64,000 nucleotides of DNA from contig NZ_FPJZ01000002.1 in the NCBI RefSeq assembly GCF_900119485.1, forward strand, positions 131,697 to 195,696. The letters run 5' to 3'. The notes below the pieces were generated by a model, which saw only the letters and a program-made list of their open reading frames with translations, was not told the origin of the DNA and ran no database searches. This DNA is from Thermoactinomyces sp. DSM 45891. Lineage in GTDB: Bacteria; Bacillota; Bacilli; Thermoactinomycetales; Thermoactinomycetaceae. Position numbers and translations under genes: made by a program. The stretch's first letter is position 1, and every line of letters begins with the position of its first letter. Shown one piece after another: positions 9,226 through 16,869 of the stretch.

Positions 9226-9254
9226 AACATATCACATTATATCTAGTACATCAA
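9226..9254 (-). promoter_or_regulatory. Possible promoter of speD
   Basis: On the minus strand TTGATG (9254-9249), 17 bases, TATGTT (9231-9226). An AGATATAA/TTATATCT inverted repeat (9220-9227 with 9237-9244) overlaps the -10 region and could be an operator. It would start the leader RNA near 9218. Confidence 0.4.
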
Positions 9255-9322
9255 CCAGTAATTTTTGTGGACTTCTCCGAATAGGTTCGTTACTCCTATC
9301 AAGGCGTTCATTTAAACGACAA

Positions 9323-10090
9323 CTACATACCCATGATGTTATATCCGCTATCTACGTGAATCACTTCTCCTGTAATCCCACGAGACATATGGCTTAATAG
9401 GAACACAGTTGTATCCGCTACCTCTTCTGGATCCGTCCCGCGACGAAGCGGTGAACGCTCTTCGATGACGGATAGCATTGAGTTAAAGTCCTTTACACCT
9501 TTGGCAGCTAATGTACGAATCGGGCCTGCTGAGATCGCATTCACACGGATATTAGAAGGACCTAGATCATGTGCTAAATACTTGACCGAAGTCTCTAATG
9601 CTGCTTTCGCAACCCCCATCACGTTATAGTTTGGAATCACTCTCTCTGATCCCATATACGTCATCGTTACAATGCTACCACCTGACGTTAGATACTTGCT
9701 TGCCTCGCGACTAACAGCGACGAGCGAATAGGCACTAATATCTTGTGCCAACGCATATCCGTCACGAGAAGTATTTACATAGGCTTCACTGAGGTCCTCC
9801 GCTTTGGCAAATCCAATACTATGTACCACACCATCTAACGATCCCCATGCTTGATTGATCTGTTCAAAGGCTGTTTCGATTTGCATATCATCTGTAACAT
9901 CACACTCGACCATCAATGAGCCGGGCATTTCCGCATCTACCAATTGCCCTACAGACTTCTGGAGTCGTTCCCCTTGATAGGTAAAAGCTAATTTCACACC
10001 TTGTTGATGCAACGCTTTTGCAATCGTCCAAGCAATGCTACGCTTATTGGCAACTCCCATGATGACAACTTTCTTATCTTTCATCTTCAT
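9323..10090 (-). CDS. fabI: Enoyl-[acyl-carrier-protein] reductase (NADH), FabI
   Basis: 255 aa. Last reductive step of each fatty-acid elongation cycle, in the cytoplasm. Short-chain dehydrogenase fold with the FabI nucleotide-binding start GVANKRSIAW (about 12-21). The catalytic pair is Tyr155 and Lys162 (YNVMGVAK), with a further Tyr145 in TYMGSE. ATG at 10090 follows AAGAGGTGT at good spacing; MKMKD may also start at the second ATG. A perfect FapR operator lies 40 bases upstream, so repression relieved by malonyl-CoA is expected. Confidence 0.97.
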   Translation of the reverse strand: MKMKDKKVVIMGVANKRSIAWTIAKALHQQGVKLAFTYQGERLQKSVGQLVDAEMPGSLMVECDVTDDMQIETAFEQINQAWGSLDGVVHSIGFAKAEDLSEAYVNTSRDGYALAQDISAYSLVAVSREASKYLTSGGSIVTMTYMGSERVIPNYNVMGVAKAALETSVKYLAHDLGPSNIRVNAISAGPIRTLAAKGVKDFNSMLSVIEERSPLRRGTDPEEVADTTVFLLSHMSRGITGEVIHVDSGYNIMGM

Positions 10091-10130
10091 ATATTTACAC
10101 CTCTTACGGGTCAGATTATAAGATCAACTA

Positions 10131-10147
10131 TTAGTACCAGATACTAA
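10131..10147. promoter_or_regulatory. FapR operator upstream of fabI
   Basis: TTAGTACCAGATACTAA matches the 17-bp FapR consensus TTAGTACCTRNTACTAA with both 7-bp arms intact. On the minus strand TTGATT and TACTAA at 17-base spacing overlap it, so FapR would cover the -10 region. FapR is the malonyl-CoA-responsive repressor of lipid synthesis in Bacillus and Staphylococcus. Confidence 0.93.
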
Positions 10148-10201
10148 AATCGTAATCAAAAATGGGTTCCTTGTCAATATCGACAAAATCTAGGTAGTGA
10201 T

Positions 10202-10591
10202 TTACCATCCTGCTTTGGGGTGCCTCTGTAACGAAATATCATGAATTTGTAATAAGTTACTACTTTCGGTAACCTCTTCTAACTCTTTAGAAGTAATAAA
10301 CAACGAAAACAGGTCATAAGAACGTTCATCTCTTAGTAACATCCCAGCGTGTTCCTTGGGGAAGGCAATGGCATACTCCTGTCCACTTACACATTGAAAG
10401 CAAAATAGATAGGCATCTTGTTCACGGTCAAACATCCAAACAAACCGAGTTGCCTCATCATTGGACTCTATCACTTCCAGCCATTCTGGAATCGATAAAA
10501 ACAAAACAGGCTTTTCTAAATAAGTAGCCCATACACCATCCTCTGGAATAGATGCTTCTTGAATCCGGGGCAAATAACGTTCACCGTTCAT
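10202..10591 (-). CDS. Hypothetical protein, 129 aa
   Basis: I do not recognise a family. Soluble, acidic, no signal peptide or membrane segment, rich in aromatic residues (WMFDREQDAYLFCFQC). ATG at 10591 has AGAGG 7 bases upstream, a good site, which supports a real gene. It ends 55 bases before the FapR operator of fabI, in the same orientation, so it lies upstream of the fabI promoter rather than inside a fabI operon. Confidence 0.7.
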   Translation of the reverse strand: MNGERYLPRIQEASIPEDGVWATYLEKPVLFLSIPEWLEVIESNDEATRFVWMFDREQDAYLFCFQCVSGQEYAIAFPKEHAGMLLRDERSYDLFSLFITSKELEEVTESSNLLQIHDISLQRHPKAGW

Positions 10592-10654
10592 CTTTCATCC
10601 TCTTTCTGGCTTTTTTCATCTAGTAGCTTCATTATAACGTAAACCCTTCTTCAA

Positions 10655-10685
10655 TTGATTAAATACATAAAGTTCCGCCTATAAT
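10655..10685 (+). promoter_or_regulatory. Probable promoter of the 59-aa gene
   Basis: TTGATT (10655-10660) and TATAAT (10680-10685) with a long 19-base spacer, 22 bases upstream of the start codon. Confidence 0.45.
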
Positions 10686-10707
10686 AGATGGAAGGAGGTG
10701 GAACTTT

Positions 10708-10887
10708 ATGTACTATGTAATACGCGATTCCGAAAAATTACCCCCTTCCATCATTCACGAAGATCATTATTTTGCTTGGTATAATCCCATGAAAAAAGAC
10801 CATCGTGTTGAGTTTCGTGGAACCATGAATCAATGCTATGACTTCATGGCTACTCACCCCACCCAAGCCCGTAGTCAATCGTTGTAA
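10708..10887 (+). CDS. Small protein of 59 aa, family unknown
   Basis: Begins MYYVIRDSEKLPPS and ends HPTQARSQSL. A very strong SD, AAGGAGGTG, lies 8 bases before the ATG, a promoter-like TATAAT lies just upstream, and a hairpin follows the stop, so the gene looks real. It is divergent from the 129-aa gene. Soluble, with no membrane segment and a single Cys. No function can be assigned. Confidence 0.75.
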   Translation: MYYVIRDSEKLPPSIIHEDHYFAWYNPMKKDHRVEFRGTMNQCYDFMATHPTQARSQSL

Positions 10888-10897
10888 TTCACAGAAA

Positions 10898-10930
10898 AAA
10901 AGCCGAAGGAGTGAACCCTCTCGGCTTATT
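10898..10930. terminator. Bidirectional terminator between the 59-aa gene and ispH
   Basis: Stem AAGCCGA/TCGGCTT (10900-10906 with 10921-10927), A-run to the left and T-run to the right. It overlaps the ispH stop codon. Confidence 0.85.
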
Positions 10931-11882
10931 TTTGCTCTGCTCTTTTCTTACGCACAGGGGGTAAGATACGATTAATCTTCACTTTACGAGTCGTATCCCA
11001 TGTGTTCGGATCATTTTCATCAAACTGATCTAAAAACGTAACTACTTCACGAGTAATAGGTGTTGGTGTGGAAGCACCCGATGTAACAGCAACTTTCTTT
11101 TTTCCTTTTAACCAATCTAGTTGAATTTCAGATACATCCGAAATGCGATATGCCTCTACGGAAGCTATCTCCTCAGAGACCTGTGCTAGACGATTAGAGT
11201 TATTGCTACGGGGGTCCCCCACTACTAGTAAAAGATCAGCACCAGGTACATGATGGGCTACCGCCTCTTGCCTGACTTGTGTCGCTAGACATATCTCATT
11301 GTGAACTTCAACCGTAGGAAACTTCTCGATGACCCGATCCATCAAATGTTTGATATCCCACTGACTCATTGTGGTTTGGTTCGTCACAACCAAGCGAGCT
11401 GTATCTACTTCTAATTCATCTAGATCCTGTTGATTCTCAATCAAGTGAACACTTTCTGGTGCAATCCCGATTGCACCCTCTGGTTCAGGATGCGCTTGTT
11501 TTCCTATATAAATGATTTCATAACCCTCAGCTACTTTTTCACGAATCAAATCATGTGTCCTTGTCACATCAGGACAAGTAGCATCAATCACATGTAACCC
11601 ACGTTCCACAGCACGTTTTCTCACCTCAGGAGAAACCCCATGTGCAGTAAAAATAACCGTTCCCTCTGTAATCTCTTCTAGTAGGTCCAAGCGATTATTA
11701 CCATCTAGTGTGATAATCCCTTCTTCTTCAAATGCATCCACCACATGACTATTATGAACGATCATCCCTAAAATATAGATTGGTCGCGGTATATCCTTAT
11801 TCATGGCCGCTTCACGGGCTAATACCATAGCATCTACAACACCGTAGCAATATCCGCGAGGCGTTATTTTCAACACTTCCAT
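10926..11882 (-). CDS. ispH: 4-hydroxy-3-methylbut-2-enyl diphosphate reductase
   Basis: 318 aa. Last enzyme of the methylerythritol phosphate pathway, making IPP and DMAPP with a [4Fe-4S] cluster. Three cluster cysteines are visible: GYCYG (C12), DATCPDV and NEICLATQ. Substrate-binding motifs TAHGVSP, AHPEPEG and RSNNSNRL are present. I chose the ATG at 11882, 8 bases after GGGGAGGGAG; it gives the family-typical [12 protein letters not shown]. The longer in-frame ATG at 11957 would add 25 unrelated residues. Monocistronic. Confidence 0.96.
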   Translation of the reverse strand: MEVLKITPRGYCYGVVDAMVLAREAAMNKDIPRPIYILGMIVHNSHVVDAFEEEGIITLDGNNRLDLLEEITEGTVIFTAHGVSPEVRKRAVERGLHVIDATCPDVTRTHDLIREKVAEGYEIIYIGKQAHPEPEGAIGIAPESVHLIENQQDLDELEVDTARLVVTNQTTMSQWDIKHLMDRVIEKFPTVEVHNEICLATQVRQEAVAHHVPGADLLLVVGDPRSNNSNRLAQVSEEIASVEAYRISDVSEIQLDWLKGKKKVAVTSGASTPTPITREVVTFLDQFDENDPNTWDTTRKVKINRILPPVRKKRAEQK

Positions 11883-12037
11883 AATCAAATCTCCCTCCCC
11901 ATTTACAGGGCTAATAAATCCATTATACCGCATGTTGAAAACTTGACCAAGTTTCATCTAAAGATAGGCTAGTCTCCACGGTACACTTGCACCATTTTAC
12001 GAATAGTATGGATTGTCAACTAAAGGAAAGGAATGTG

Positions 12038-12481
12038 ATGGCTGTGGAACAAAGACCTATGCCTACACCAGTACCAATGCCAATGCCACCCATGCCAATG
12101 CCACCAAAAAAACCTATGCCTGCACCTATGCCTCCAACTTATCATCCACCTTCATATCATCATGGTGTACCTTGCATCCCCTGTGACTTAAATATGCTTA
12201 CGCAAATGTACCAGCATATGAAAAGGTGTCACCGCTATGAAGAAGAGATGATGAAAAAGTTAATGAGAATGTGCAAGAAACATAAACATAGACGTGGTTG
12301 TGATCCATGTGAGTCTTCCTACGGACGCGATCGGTATTGTGAATCCTCATACCGACACGATTATTGTGAATCCTCTCATCATCGTCATCGCCGCGGAGAT
12401 TGTGAATCTTCCTATCATCGCCGTAGAGATTACTACGAATCTTCTGACTGCCGTCCCAAAAATCCATGTAATGATTGCTAA
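12038..12481 (+). CDS. Low-complexity CESS-repeat protein, probable spore coat component
   Basis: 147 aa in three parts. Residues 7-38 are almost only Met and Pro. Residues 45-90 are Cys/Met/Lys/His rich and helical. Residues 91-147 carry (C/Y)ESS repeats at 91, 101, 110, 122 and 133 separated by Arg/His/Tyr/Asp linkers, ending in a CNDC tail. High Cys, His, Tyr and Met, small size and repeats are typical of Bacillales coat or exosporium proteins, where Tyr and Cys crosslink; that role is inference. AAAGG lies 6 bases before the ATG; the adjacent in-frame GTG at 12035 is an alternative. Confidence 0.7.
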   Translation: MAVEQRPMPTPVPMPMPPMPMPPKKPMPAPMPPTYHPPSYHHGVPCIPCDLNMLTQMYQHMKRCHRYEEEMMKKLMRMCKKHKHRRGCDPCESSYGRDRYCESSYRHDYCESSHHRHRRGDCESSYHRRRDYYESSDCRPKNPCNDC

Positions 12482-12488
12482 TGCTAAG

Positions 12489-12518
12489 AGGCTCTCTCTT
12501 AATAGAGGGCCTTTTTTC
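12489..12518 (+). terminator. Terminator of the CESS-repeat gene
   Basis: AGGC-t-CTCT / AGAG-g-GCCT stem (12489-12497 with 12504-12512) followed by T6. Confidence 0.85.
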
Positions 12519-12532
12519 CATTTTCGAAGTCA

Positions 12533-12564
12533 AAATAAAAAGCCTCCATACATGTACGGGGCTT
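12533..12564 (-). terminator. Terminator of the 37-aa gene
   Basis: AAGCC/GGCTT stem (12540-12544 with 12560-12564); on the minus strand it is followed by a T-run. It lies about 35 bases after the stop codon of the small gene. Confidence 0.65.
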
Positions 12565-12599
12565 CACACCAAAGTGTAGTATTTTAAAAATAGGCGGCA

Positions 12600-12713
12600 C
12601 TAGTTATGTTCCTTCGATTTCATACGTTCACGAATATATAACGTTGCTAAAACCAGCGAGATCCCCATAGAAAACAAAAGTAGAGCTGCAGAATCCAATA
12701 AGCTCTGGTTCAT
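12600..12713 (-). CDS. Small membrane protein of 37 aa
   Basis: Starts MNQSLLDSAALLLF and ends YIRERMKSKEHN. One hydrophobic segment (about residues 7-26) is followed by a positively charged tail, so the expected topology is N-out/C-in. GGGAGG lies 10 bases before the ATG and a terminator follows, which makes a real gene likely. I do not recognise the family; short peptides of this shape often modulate larger membrane complexes. Confidence 0.65.
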   Translation of the reverse strand: MNQSLLDSAALLLFSMGISLVLATLYIRERMKSKEHN

Positions 12714-12963
12714 CTCTTTGAAACCTCCCAATTATCTACATATACTATACGAATCTCCCGACGCAACGATTTAAACCGTATAACCGCTCACAATCGAATT
12801 TTTAATCCCTCTATAACATATGCCCAAATAAATAATTCGTTCTGTCCAAGTCAGCCCATTTCAATTCATAGTAATTTCATCGGAAAAATTGACTTTTCTT
12901 TATGATACGGTTAAAGTTATAGCTAGTACGACATCATCATAGATAAGGTTGAGGTGCCCCCCA
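12714..12963. other. Divergent intergenic region
   Basis: 250 bases between the 37-aa gene and the methyltransferase gene. TTGACT near 12890 followed at 17 bases by TAAAGT could be a weak plus-strand promoter. Nothing else is seen. Confidence 0.35.
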
Positions 12964-13515
12964 TTGATTTTAGAAAGAGCAAAGTTCATTCATAAATTTG
13001 TACAATCTCCTCGAGAAATCGGTAGTATCACCCCTAGTTCTCGCTTTTTAGCCCATGCGATGCTAAAAGATATTGATTGGAACCAAACGAAAACAATCAT
13101 CGAATTAGGTGCAGGAACAGGCGTCTTTACCCGAGAAATAGCTAGAAAGGCATCATCACCCACCAAGGCGCTCATCTTTGAACAAGATGATGATTTACGT
13201 AAGGACTTAGAAGAAAAAATTCCACAATTCACCTATCTAAAAAAAGCGGAAGAACTGAATAATACACTTAAAGAACTTCATATTCCAAATGTAGATGCCA
13301 TTATCTCAGGATTGCCATTTTCAAATTTCTCCCAATCTTTTACCCAAGAGATCCTGGACCAAATCCAGTCCTCCTTATCGAAAAATGGTTCTTTTATTAC
13401 ATATCAGTACTCCTTACAGCTACGCAAAGAGTTGAAAAACAGATTTAAAAACGTACAAATTGATTTTGTCCCTTGGAATTTACCTCCAACCTTCGTCTAT
13501 ATCTGCACCAATTAA
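12964..13515 (+). CDS. Class I SAM-dependent methyltransferase, phospholipid N-methyltransferase-like
   Basis: 183 aa. SAM motif I is ELGAGTGVFTREIA (about 45-58), and ISGLPFSNFS gives the post-IV motif that resembles the (N/S)xP(F/Y) of N-methyltransferases and rRNA adenine dimethylases. The opening KFVQSPREIGSITPSS is typical of the bacterial phospholipid N-methyltransferase-like group. The substrate is unproven; annotation as a KsgA relative is possible, but it lacks the C-terminal domain of KsgA. I chose the TTG at 12964, 7 bases after GAGGTG; the TTG at 12949 overlaps the SD. Confidence 0.75.
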   Translation: MILERAKFIHKFVQSPREIGSITPSSRFLAHAMLKDIDWNQTKTIIELGAGTGVFTREIARKASSPTKALIFEQDDDLRKDLEEKIPQFTYLKKAEELNNTLKELHIPNVDAIISGLPFSNFSQSFTQEILDQIQSSLSKNGSFITYQYSLQLRKELKNRFKNVQIDFVPWNLPPTFVYICTN

Positions 13516-13560
13516 AAACGAGTGAAGACTACTGTAAAATCAGTAGATCCACTCGTTTTT
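13514..13560. terminator. Bidirectional terminator
   Basis: Outer stem AAAAACGAGTG/CACTCGTTTTT (13514-13524 with 13550-13560) and inner stem CTACTG/CAGTAG. It serves the methyltransferase gene and the convergent regulator gene. Confidence 0.9.
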
Positions 13561-13565
13561 ATTGT

Positions 13566-14897
13566 CTACCATACATCAAACAATGCCTGCTTCTGATCAA
13601 CTTTTCGTTGAGCCTGATACATCTGATCAATCGCTTCTTGGAACCTCTTCTTATCGCCAATGGAATCATAACAGCTCGCTAACTCATAGCATGCTAGGAA
13701 TTGTTTCTGCGAATAATCATGTTGTTCAGCAATTTGAGCTGCCTGCATTAGGTAGTGTACACCCTCCTCCTGCTGCCCCATCGTTTTCATAAGACGTCCC
13801 ATGATAATGAGAGCATTACTCAATTTGAGAGCATCATTTAACTTCTCTGCCCAAGAAATAGCTTGTTGCAAAATTCTCTTTGACTCATCGCTTTTTCCTT
13901 GCAGTAAGTAGAGATTTCCTAAAGAACAGTAAGCTCGTACTAATTCTTGCTTTTGTGCAACACGACTTTCCAAATCTAAAATGTACGAAAAACACGTCTC
14001 CGCATCATTCAAATTGTTCTGCTCTACATAGATCGTTCCTAAGATCGTCCAGATCTGGAACATCTCATTATAGAAGGAGCTCGTAGTAGCAATTTGAATG
14101 CCTTCTCGTGCATAGCGAATGGCATCTGAATATAGTTTCATTCGACGATATAAATCAGCTCGTAACGCGTACATAGGGAGGATAATTTCTGTCTTCCGAA
14201 CAATCGGCAGGTACACCCATAGCTCATCTAACCGCTTTAATGCCTCATCGGTTTTCCCTAACTTCTCTAGATATATAACCCGATTCGTCATCAGCACATA
14301 CTTGATCTGCTCTGGATCGACTAGTTCTTCACGATAAACATCAAGTCCTCTTTCCGCATAGATCAGTGCTTGCTGTAAATCATTTTGAATGTACTGTAGG
14401 TAGGCAAGATAGTTGAAGTTGATTGCTTCCAGATTATTTTTTACTTCATTTTCCTGAGAAATAAAGCGATTTGAATCGATTAGCTCGCGCTCTGCCTTCT
14501 TCCATTCGTTCGTTTTCAGAAAATAACGTCCACGTAGGGAGTGAAACATAGATGCATATTCTTCCCTAGTTGCATCAGAGATGTTACATAGCTTCTTATA
14601 AGCTTTTTCATGCTCATCCATTCGGATCATGCTCTCGATCGCCATAAGCTTCAATTGCATGGTCTCCATATTTTCTGTATCTCGCATCAACATACTTGGT
14701 AAATCATTAGCATTTAACCCCAGTTTCTGCATTAGATAATAAACCTTCTCTTTGTTGACATGGGGAACACCGCGTTCAATGTTACTAATCGTAGCAGTTG
14801 AGATTTGTTCATCAGAAAGGTCTTCCAGACGTAAGCTACGCTCCTTTCTAACTTTACGTATAAATTTACCAATTTCACTAATTTCGAAAACGCTCAT
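13566..14897 (-). CDS. HTH (XRE) transcriptional regulator with TPR domain
   Basis: 443 aa. An N-terminal Cro/CI-type helix-turn-helix (about 5-65; ERSLRLEDLSDEQISTATI then SNIERG) is followed by TPR-like helical repeats to the end. This layout is shared by RRNPP peptide-responsive regulators (PlcR, NprR, Rgg) and many uncharacterised Bacillales regulators. No pheromone-like small gene with a secretion signal is seen beside it, so peptide sensing is unproven. The ATG at 14897 follows GGAAAGGG and gives MSVFEISEIGKFIRK. Several TTACA-type repeats upstream may be its own binding sites. Confidence 0.8.
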   Translation of the reverse strand: MSVFEISEIGKFIRKVRKERSLRLEDLSDEQISTATISNIERGVPHVNKEKVYYLMQKLGLNANDLPSMLMRDTENMETMQLKLMAIESMIRMDEHEKAYKKLCNISDATREEYASMFHSLRGRYFLKTNEWKKAERELIDSNRFISQENEVKNNLEAINFNYLAYLQYIQNDLQQALIYAERGLDVYREELVDPEQIKYVLMTNRVIYLEKLGKTDEALKRLDELWVYLPIVRKTEIILPMYALRADLYRRMKLYSDAIRYAREGIQIATTSSFYNEMFQIWTILGTIYVEQNNLNDAETCFSYILDLESRVAQKQELVRAYCSLGNLYLLQGKSDESKRILQQAISWAEKLNDALKLSNALIIMGRLMKTMGQQEEGVHYLMQAAQIAEQHDYSQKQFLACYELASCYDSIGDKKRFQEAIDQMYQAQRKVDQKQALFDVW

Positions 14898-15205
14898 GGT
14901 TAAGCCGCCCTTTCCTTCTAAACCGTATTCTCTCCCTATAGTGTAATCGATTTCACTTCTATTAGAAAGATTCAGATCACATCTGACATCCAAAATTAGG
15001 ATTGAAAATCTTACAGATTACAGTGAAGTAGAGTAGAGATTGTAATCTTTTTGTTTTGAAGAATATTATATTACAATCGGTTTGTAAGATAATATCTATT
15101 TTTGTCAAATCACTACTAAATAGTTTCGGAAAAAAGAATCAAAAACCTTCTGAAAAGTAAAAAATAATTTTGACGAAATAAAAAAAGTGCATAATCTGCA
15201 CCATT
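14898..15205. promoter_or_regulatory. Regulator upstream region with repeated TTACA/TGTAA motifs
   Basis: 308 bases without a gene. TGTAATC occurs at 14942-14948 and 15041-15047. CTTACAGATTACAG is at 15010-15023, ATTACAATC at 15070-15078 and TTTGTAAG at 15081-15088. AGATT-GT-AATCT (15037-15048) is a small palindrome. The cluster suggests binding sites, perhaps for the adjacent regulator itself. Confidence 0.4.
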
Positions 15206-15997
15206 TTATCTATCATATTCTAATGTATCCTCTACCATTATTACTTGCAGAGCAGGAGTTTCACTCACTCTTCCTAATGCAAAGATCGTATAGTCCTTTC
15301 CAGACTTAAGTGTTATATTCGGAATCGTAAATTCTGCCTGCTTTCCACCCGCAGACCGGATCTCCCATGTATAGATCCCTGGATTCAGCGTGATAAACCG
15401 AGCATCACTGAAATCCACATCTAAAAAGAGAGCATTTCCTCCTTTTACGGTAATATCAACCCGGCTCATATCGGGAGATACATGGATAAAACGCACCTTG
15501 GATCTTCTGGGAACTTTCCGTAAGTCATCCTCATAAGAAAGTAGCTCAACACCCAAATCCGACTCTGCATCGGCCGTATTTAGAGTATAGGCTCTCCGAC
15601 TTCGTATCGTAACAGATTGGGAAAGGATTGCCTCATCCTGTCGTCCAGCTGGAAATATCTCCATCTGATATTCCCCCGTTGGAAGAAAGAAGTATTCTGT
15701 AATGCCACTATAGGGCAAGTTGCGCACAACTGGTTTTTGATTTACATACACATCTACTGGAGCAGACTCATAAGTAGATGCATGAAGAACCCTCATAGAT
15801 CCCAGCTCATTTGATGAGTTTGAGCCTACTTGGTGCATGGATTCCTGTTGAGTTCTCTCATAATGACTTACAAATGGCTCCAGATATTTTAGATACTCCC
15901 CATGATATCTTTTATGCTTAGATTCATCTCGATCATGATAATAATCGGCTAACAACTTATTCCGAATGGCTTTGCCAAAGAACTTTTTCCAAGACAA
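15206..15997 (-). CDS. DUF4397 domain protein
   Basis: 263 aa. Residues 1-60 are charged and helical (KAIRNKLLADYYHDRDESKHKR). Two DUF4397-type beta-rich units follow: MRVLHASTYESAPVDVYVNQKPVVRNLPYSGITEYF is one, and VRFIHVSPDMSRVDITV opens the second. No signal peptide is seen. Function of the family is unknown. The TTG at 15997 lies 8 bases after GGGGAGG; the ATG at 16018 sits in front of the SD and is rejected. It is 78 bases downstream of a paralogue in the same orientation, probably one transcript. Confidence 0.8.
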   Translation of the reverse strand: MSWKKFFGKAIRNKLLADYYHDRDESKHKRYHGEYLKYLEPFVSHYERTQQESMHQVGSNSSNELGSMRVLHASTYESAPVDVYVNQKPVVRNLPYSGITEYFFLPTGEYQMEIFPAGRQDEAILSQSVTIRSRRAYTLNTADAESDLGVELLSYEDDLRKVPRRSKVRFIHVSPDMSRVDITVKGGNALFLDVDFSDARFITLNPGIYTWEIRSAGGKQAEFTIPNITLKSGKDYTIFALGRVSETPALQVIMVEDTLEYDR

Positions 15998-16075
15998 AAT
16001 AGTAGCCTCCCCTAGCATAGATAACTTACTATTAGCCTATGCCATGAGGAATCGATTCTTCACTGTTTTATTTCT

Positions 16076-16753
16076 TTAACGATCATGTACTAGGATAAGT
16101 CGATCTCCCTGCTCGACATCTCCTAGATAAAAAACAGTCACCACATCCTTCGAAAATAAGGGAAGGGTAATACTCTCATGATCGGTATTCATCATCCCTG
16201 TAACCTGCACTTTCAGCTCCAAGCGTTTAGGTTGAATCGGTACATAGGGTGTCAAATGAGTAAAGGGAATATTATTGAAGATCACTCGATTATTTGCAAC
16301 TAAATCTACATTCGACCCTTGTGAGTGTAGATGTATAAATCGAATTTGTCCCATTTCTTCTTCTTGGCTTTCTGTGTGATCAGGAATTGTTATTAATTTA
16401 GGATTCTTTTTCGATACATCTTCTGAATCGATGAGAGCAAGCGTACAGAGTCTACCATTACGAACGGATAATATTTGTGATACAACTGTGCCTTCTGTTT
16501 GATTTCGAGTCATTTGTAGATAGCTATCTCCACTGTGTATACTGACATAGTTCGTCATAGCTCCATATGGAAGTCGACGAACCATTCGCTTTCCATCCAG
16601 ATATACATCCATATCCTCCTGCCATCTTGTAGCAGCGTGCAGAATTCTGACTCCTGCAATACCAGCAAGGGGCTTTGAAGCACTCCTGGAGGATGGGCTC
16701 GTTGTCATTTGTTTTCCATTACTACTTCGGCTAGACCTCTTCTTTTTTCCCAT
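16076..16753 (-). CDS. DUF4397 domain protein, paralogue
   Basis: 225 aa. Lys/Arg/Ser-rich N-terminus (about 1-35), then two DUF4397-like units starting VRILHAATRWQEDMDVYLDG and IRFIHLHSQGSNVDLVANN. Both units share the pattern (R)hhHh...VDhhhN...hhhhhP with the next gene, so the pair arose by duplication. No signal peptide. ATG at 16753 follows GGAGG at 8 bases; the ATG at 16768 precedes the SD. Tyr-Val-x-Ile and Phe-Tyr-Leu-Gly core strands suggest a beta-sandwich. Coat or surface association is possible but unsupported. Confidence 0.8.
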   Translation of the reverse strand: MGKKKRSSRSSNGKQMTTSPSSRSASKPLAGIAGVRILHAATRWQEDMDVYLDGKRMVRRLPYGAMTNYVSIHSGDSYLQMTRNQTEGTVVSQILSVRNGRLCTLALIDSEDVSKKNPKLITIPDHTESQEEEMGQIRFIHLHSQGSNVDLVANNRVIFNNIPFTHLTPYVPIQPKRLELKVQVTGMMNTDHESITLPLFSKDVVTVFYLGDVEQGDRLILVHDR

Positions 16754-16830
16754 TTTAAATTCCTCCATTCTCTCTTCATCTTCCTTTCATTAAAATATGC
16801 AATAAATAGGGAACCGTGAGCCAATCACAT

Positions 16831-16869
16831 AGAAAAAAGCGATCCTCTTCAACAACAAAGGGCTCGCTT
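16831..16869 (-). terminator. Terminator of the nuclease-like operon
   Basis: AAGCGA/TCGCTT outer stem (16837-16842 with 16864-16869) with an inner CCTCTT/AAGGG pairing, followed on the minus strand by T6. It overlaps the stop codon of the nuclease-like gene. Confidence 0.8.

Noticed and set aside
12198..12587. Overlapping frames on both strands across the CESS-repeat gene
   Set aside because: Shadows created by the repeated codons of the real gene; no SD and no plausible domains.
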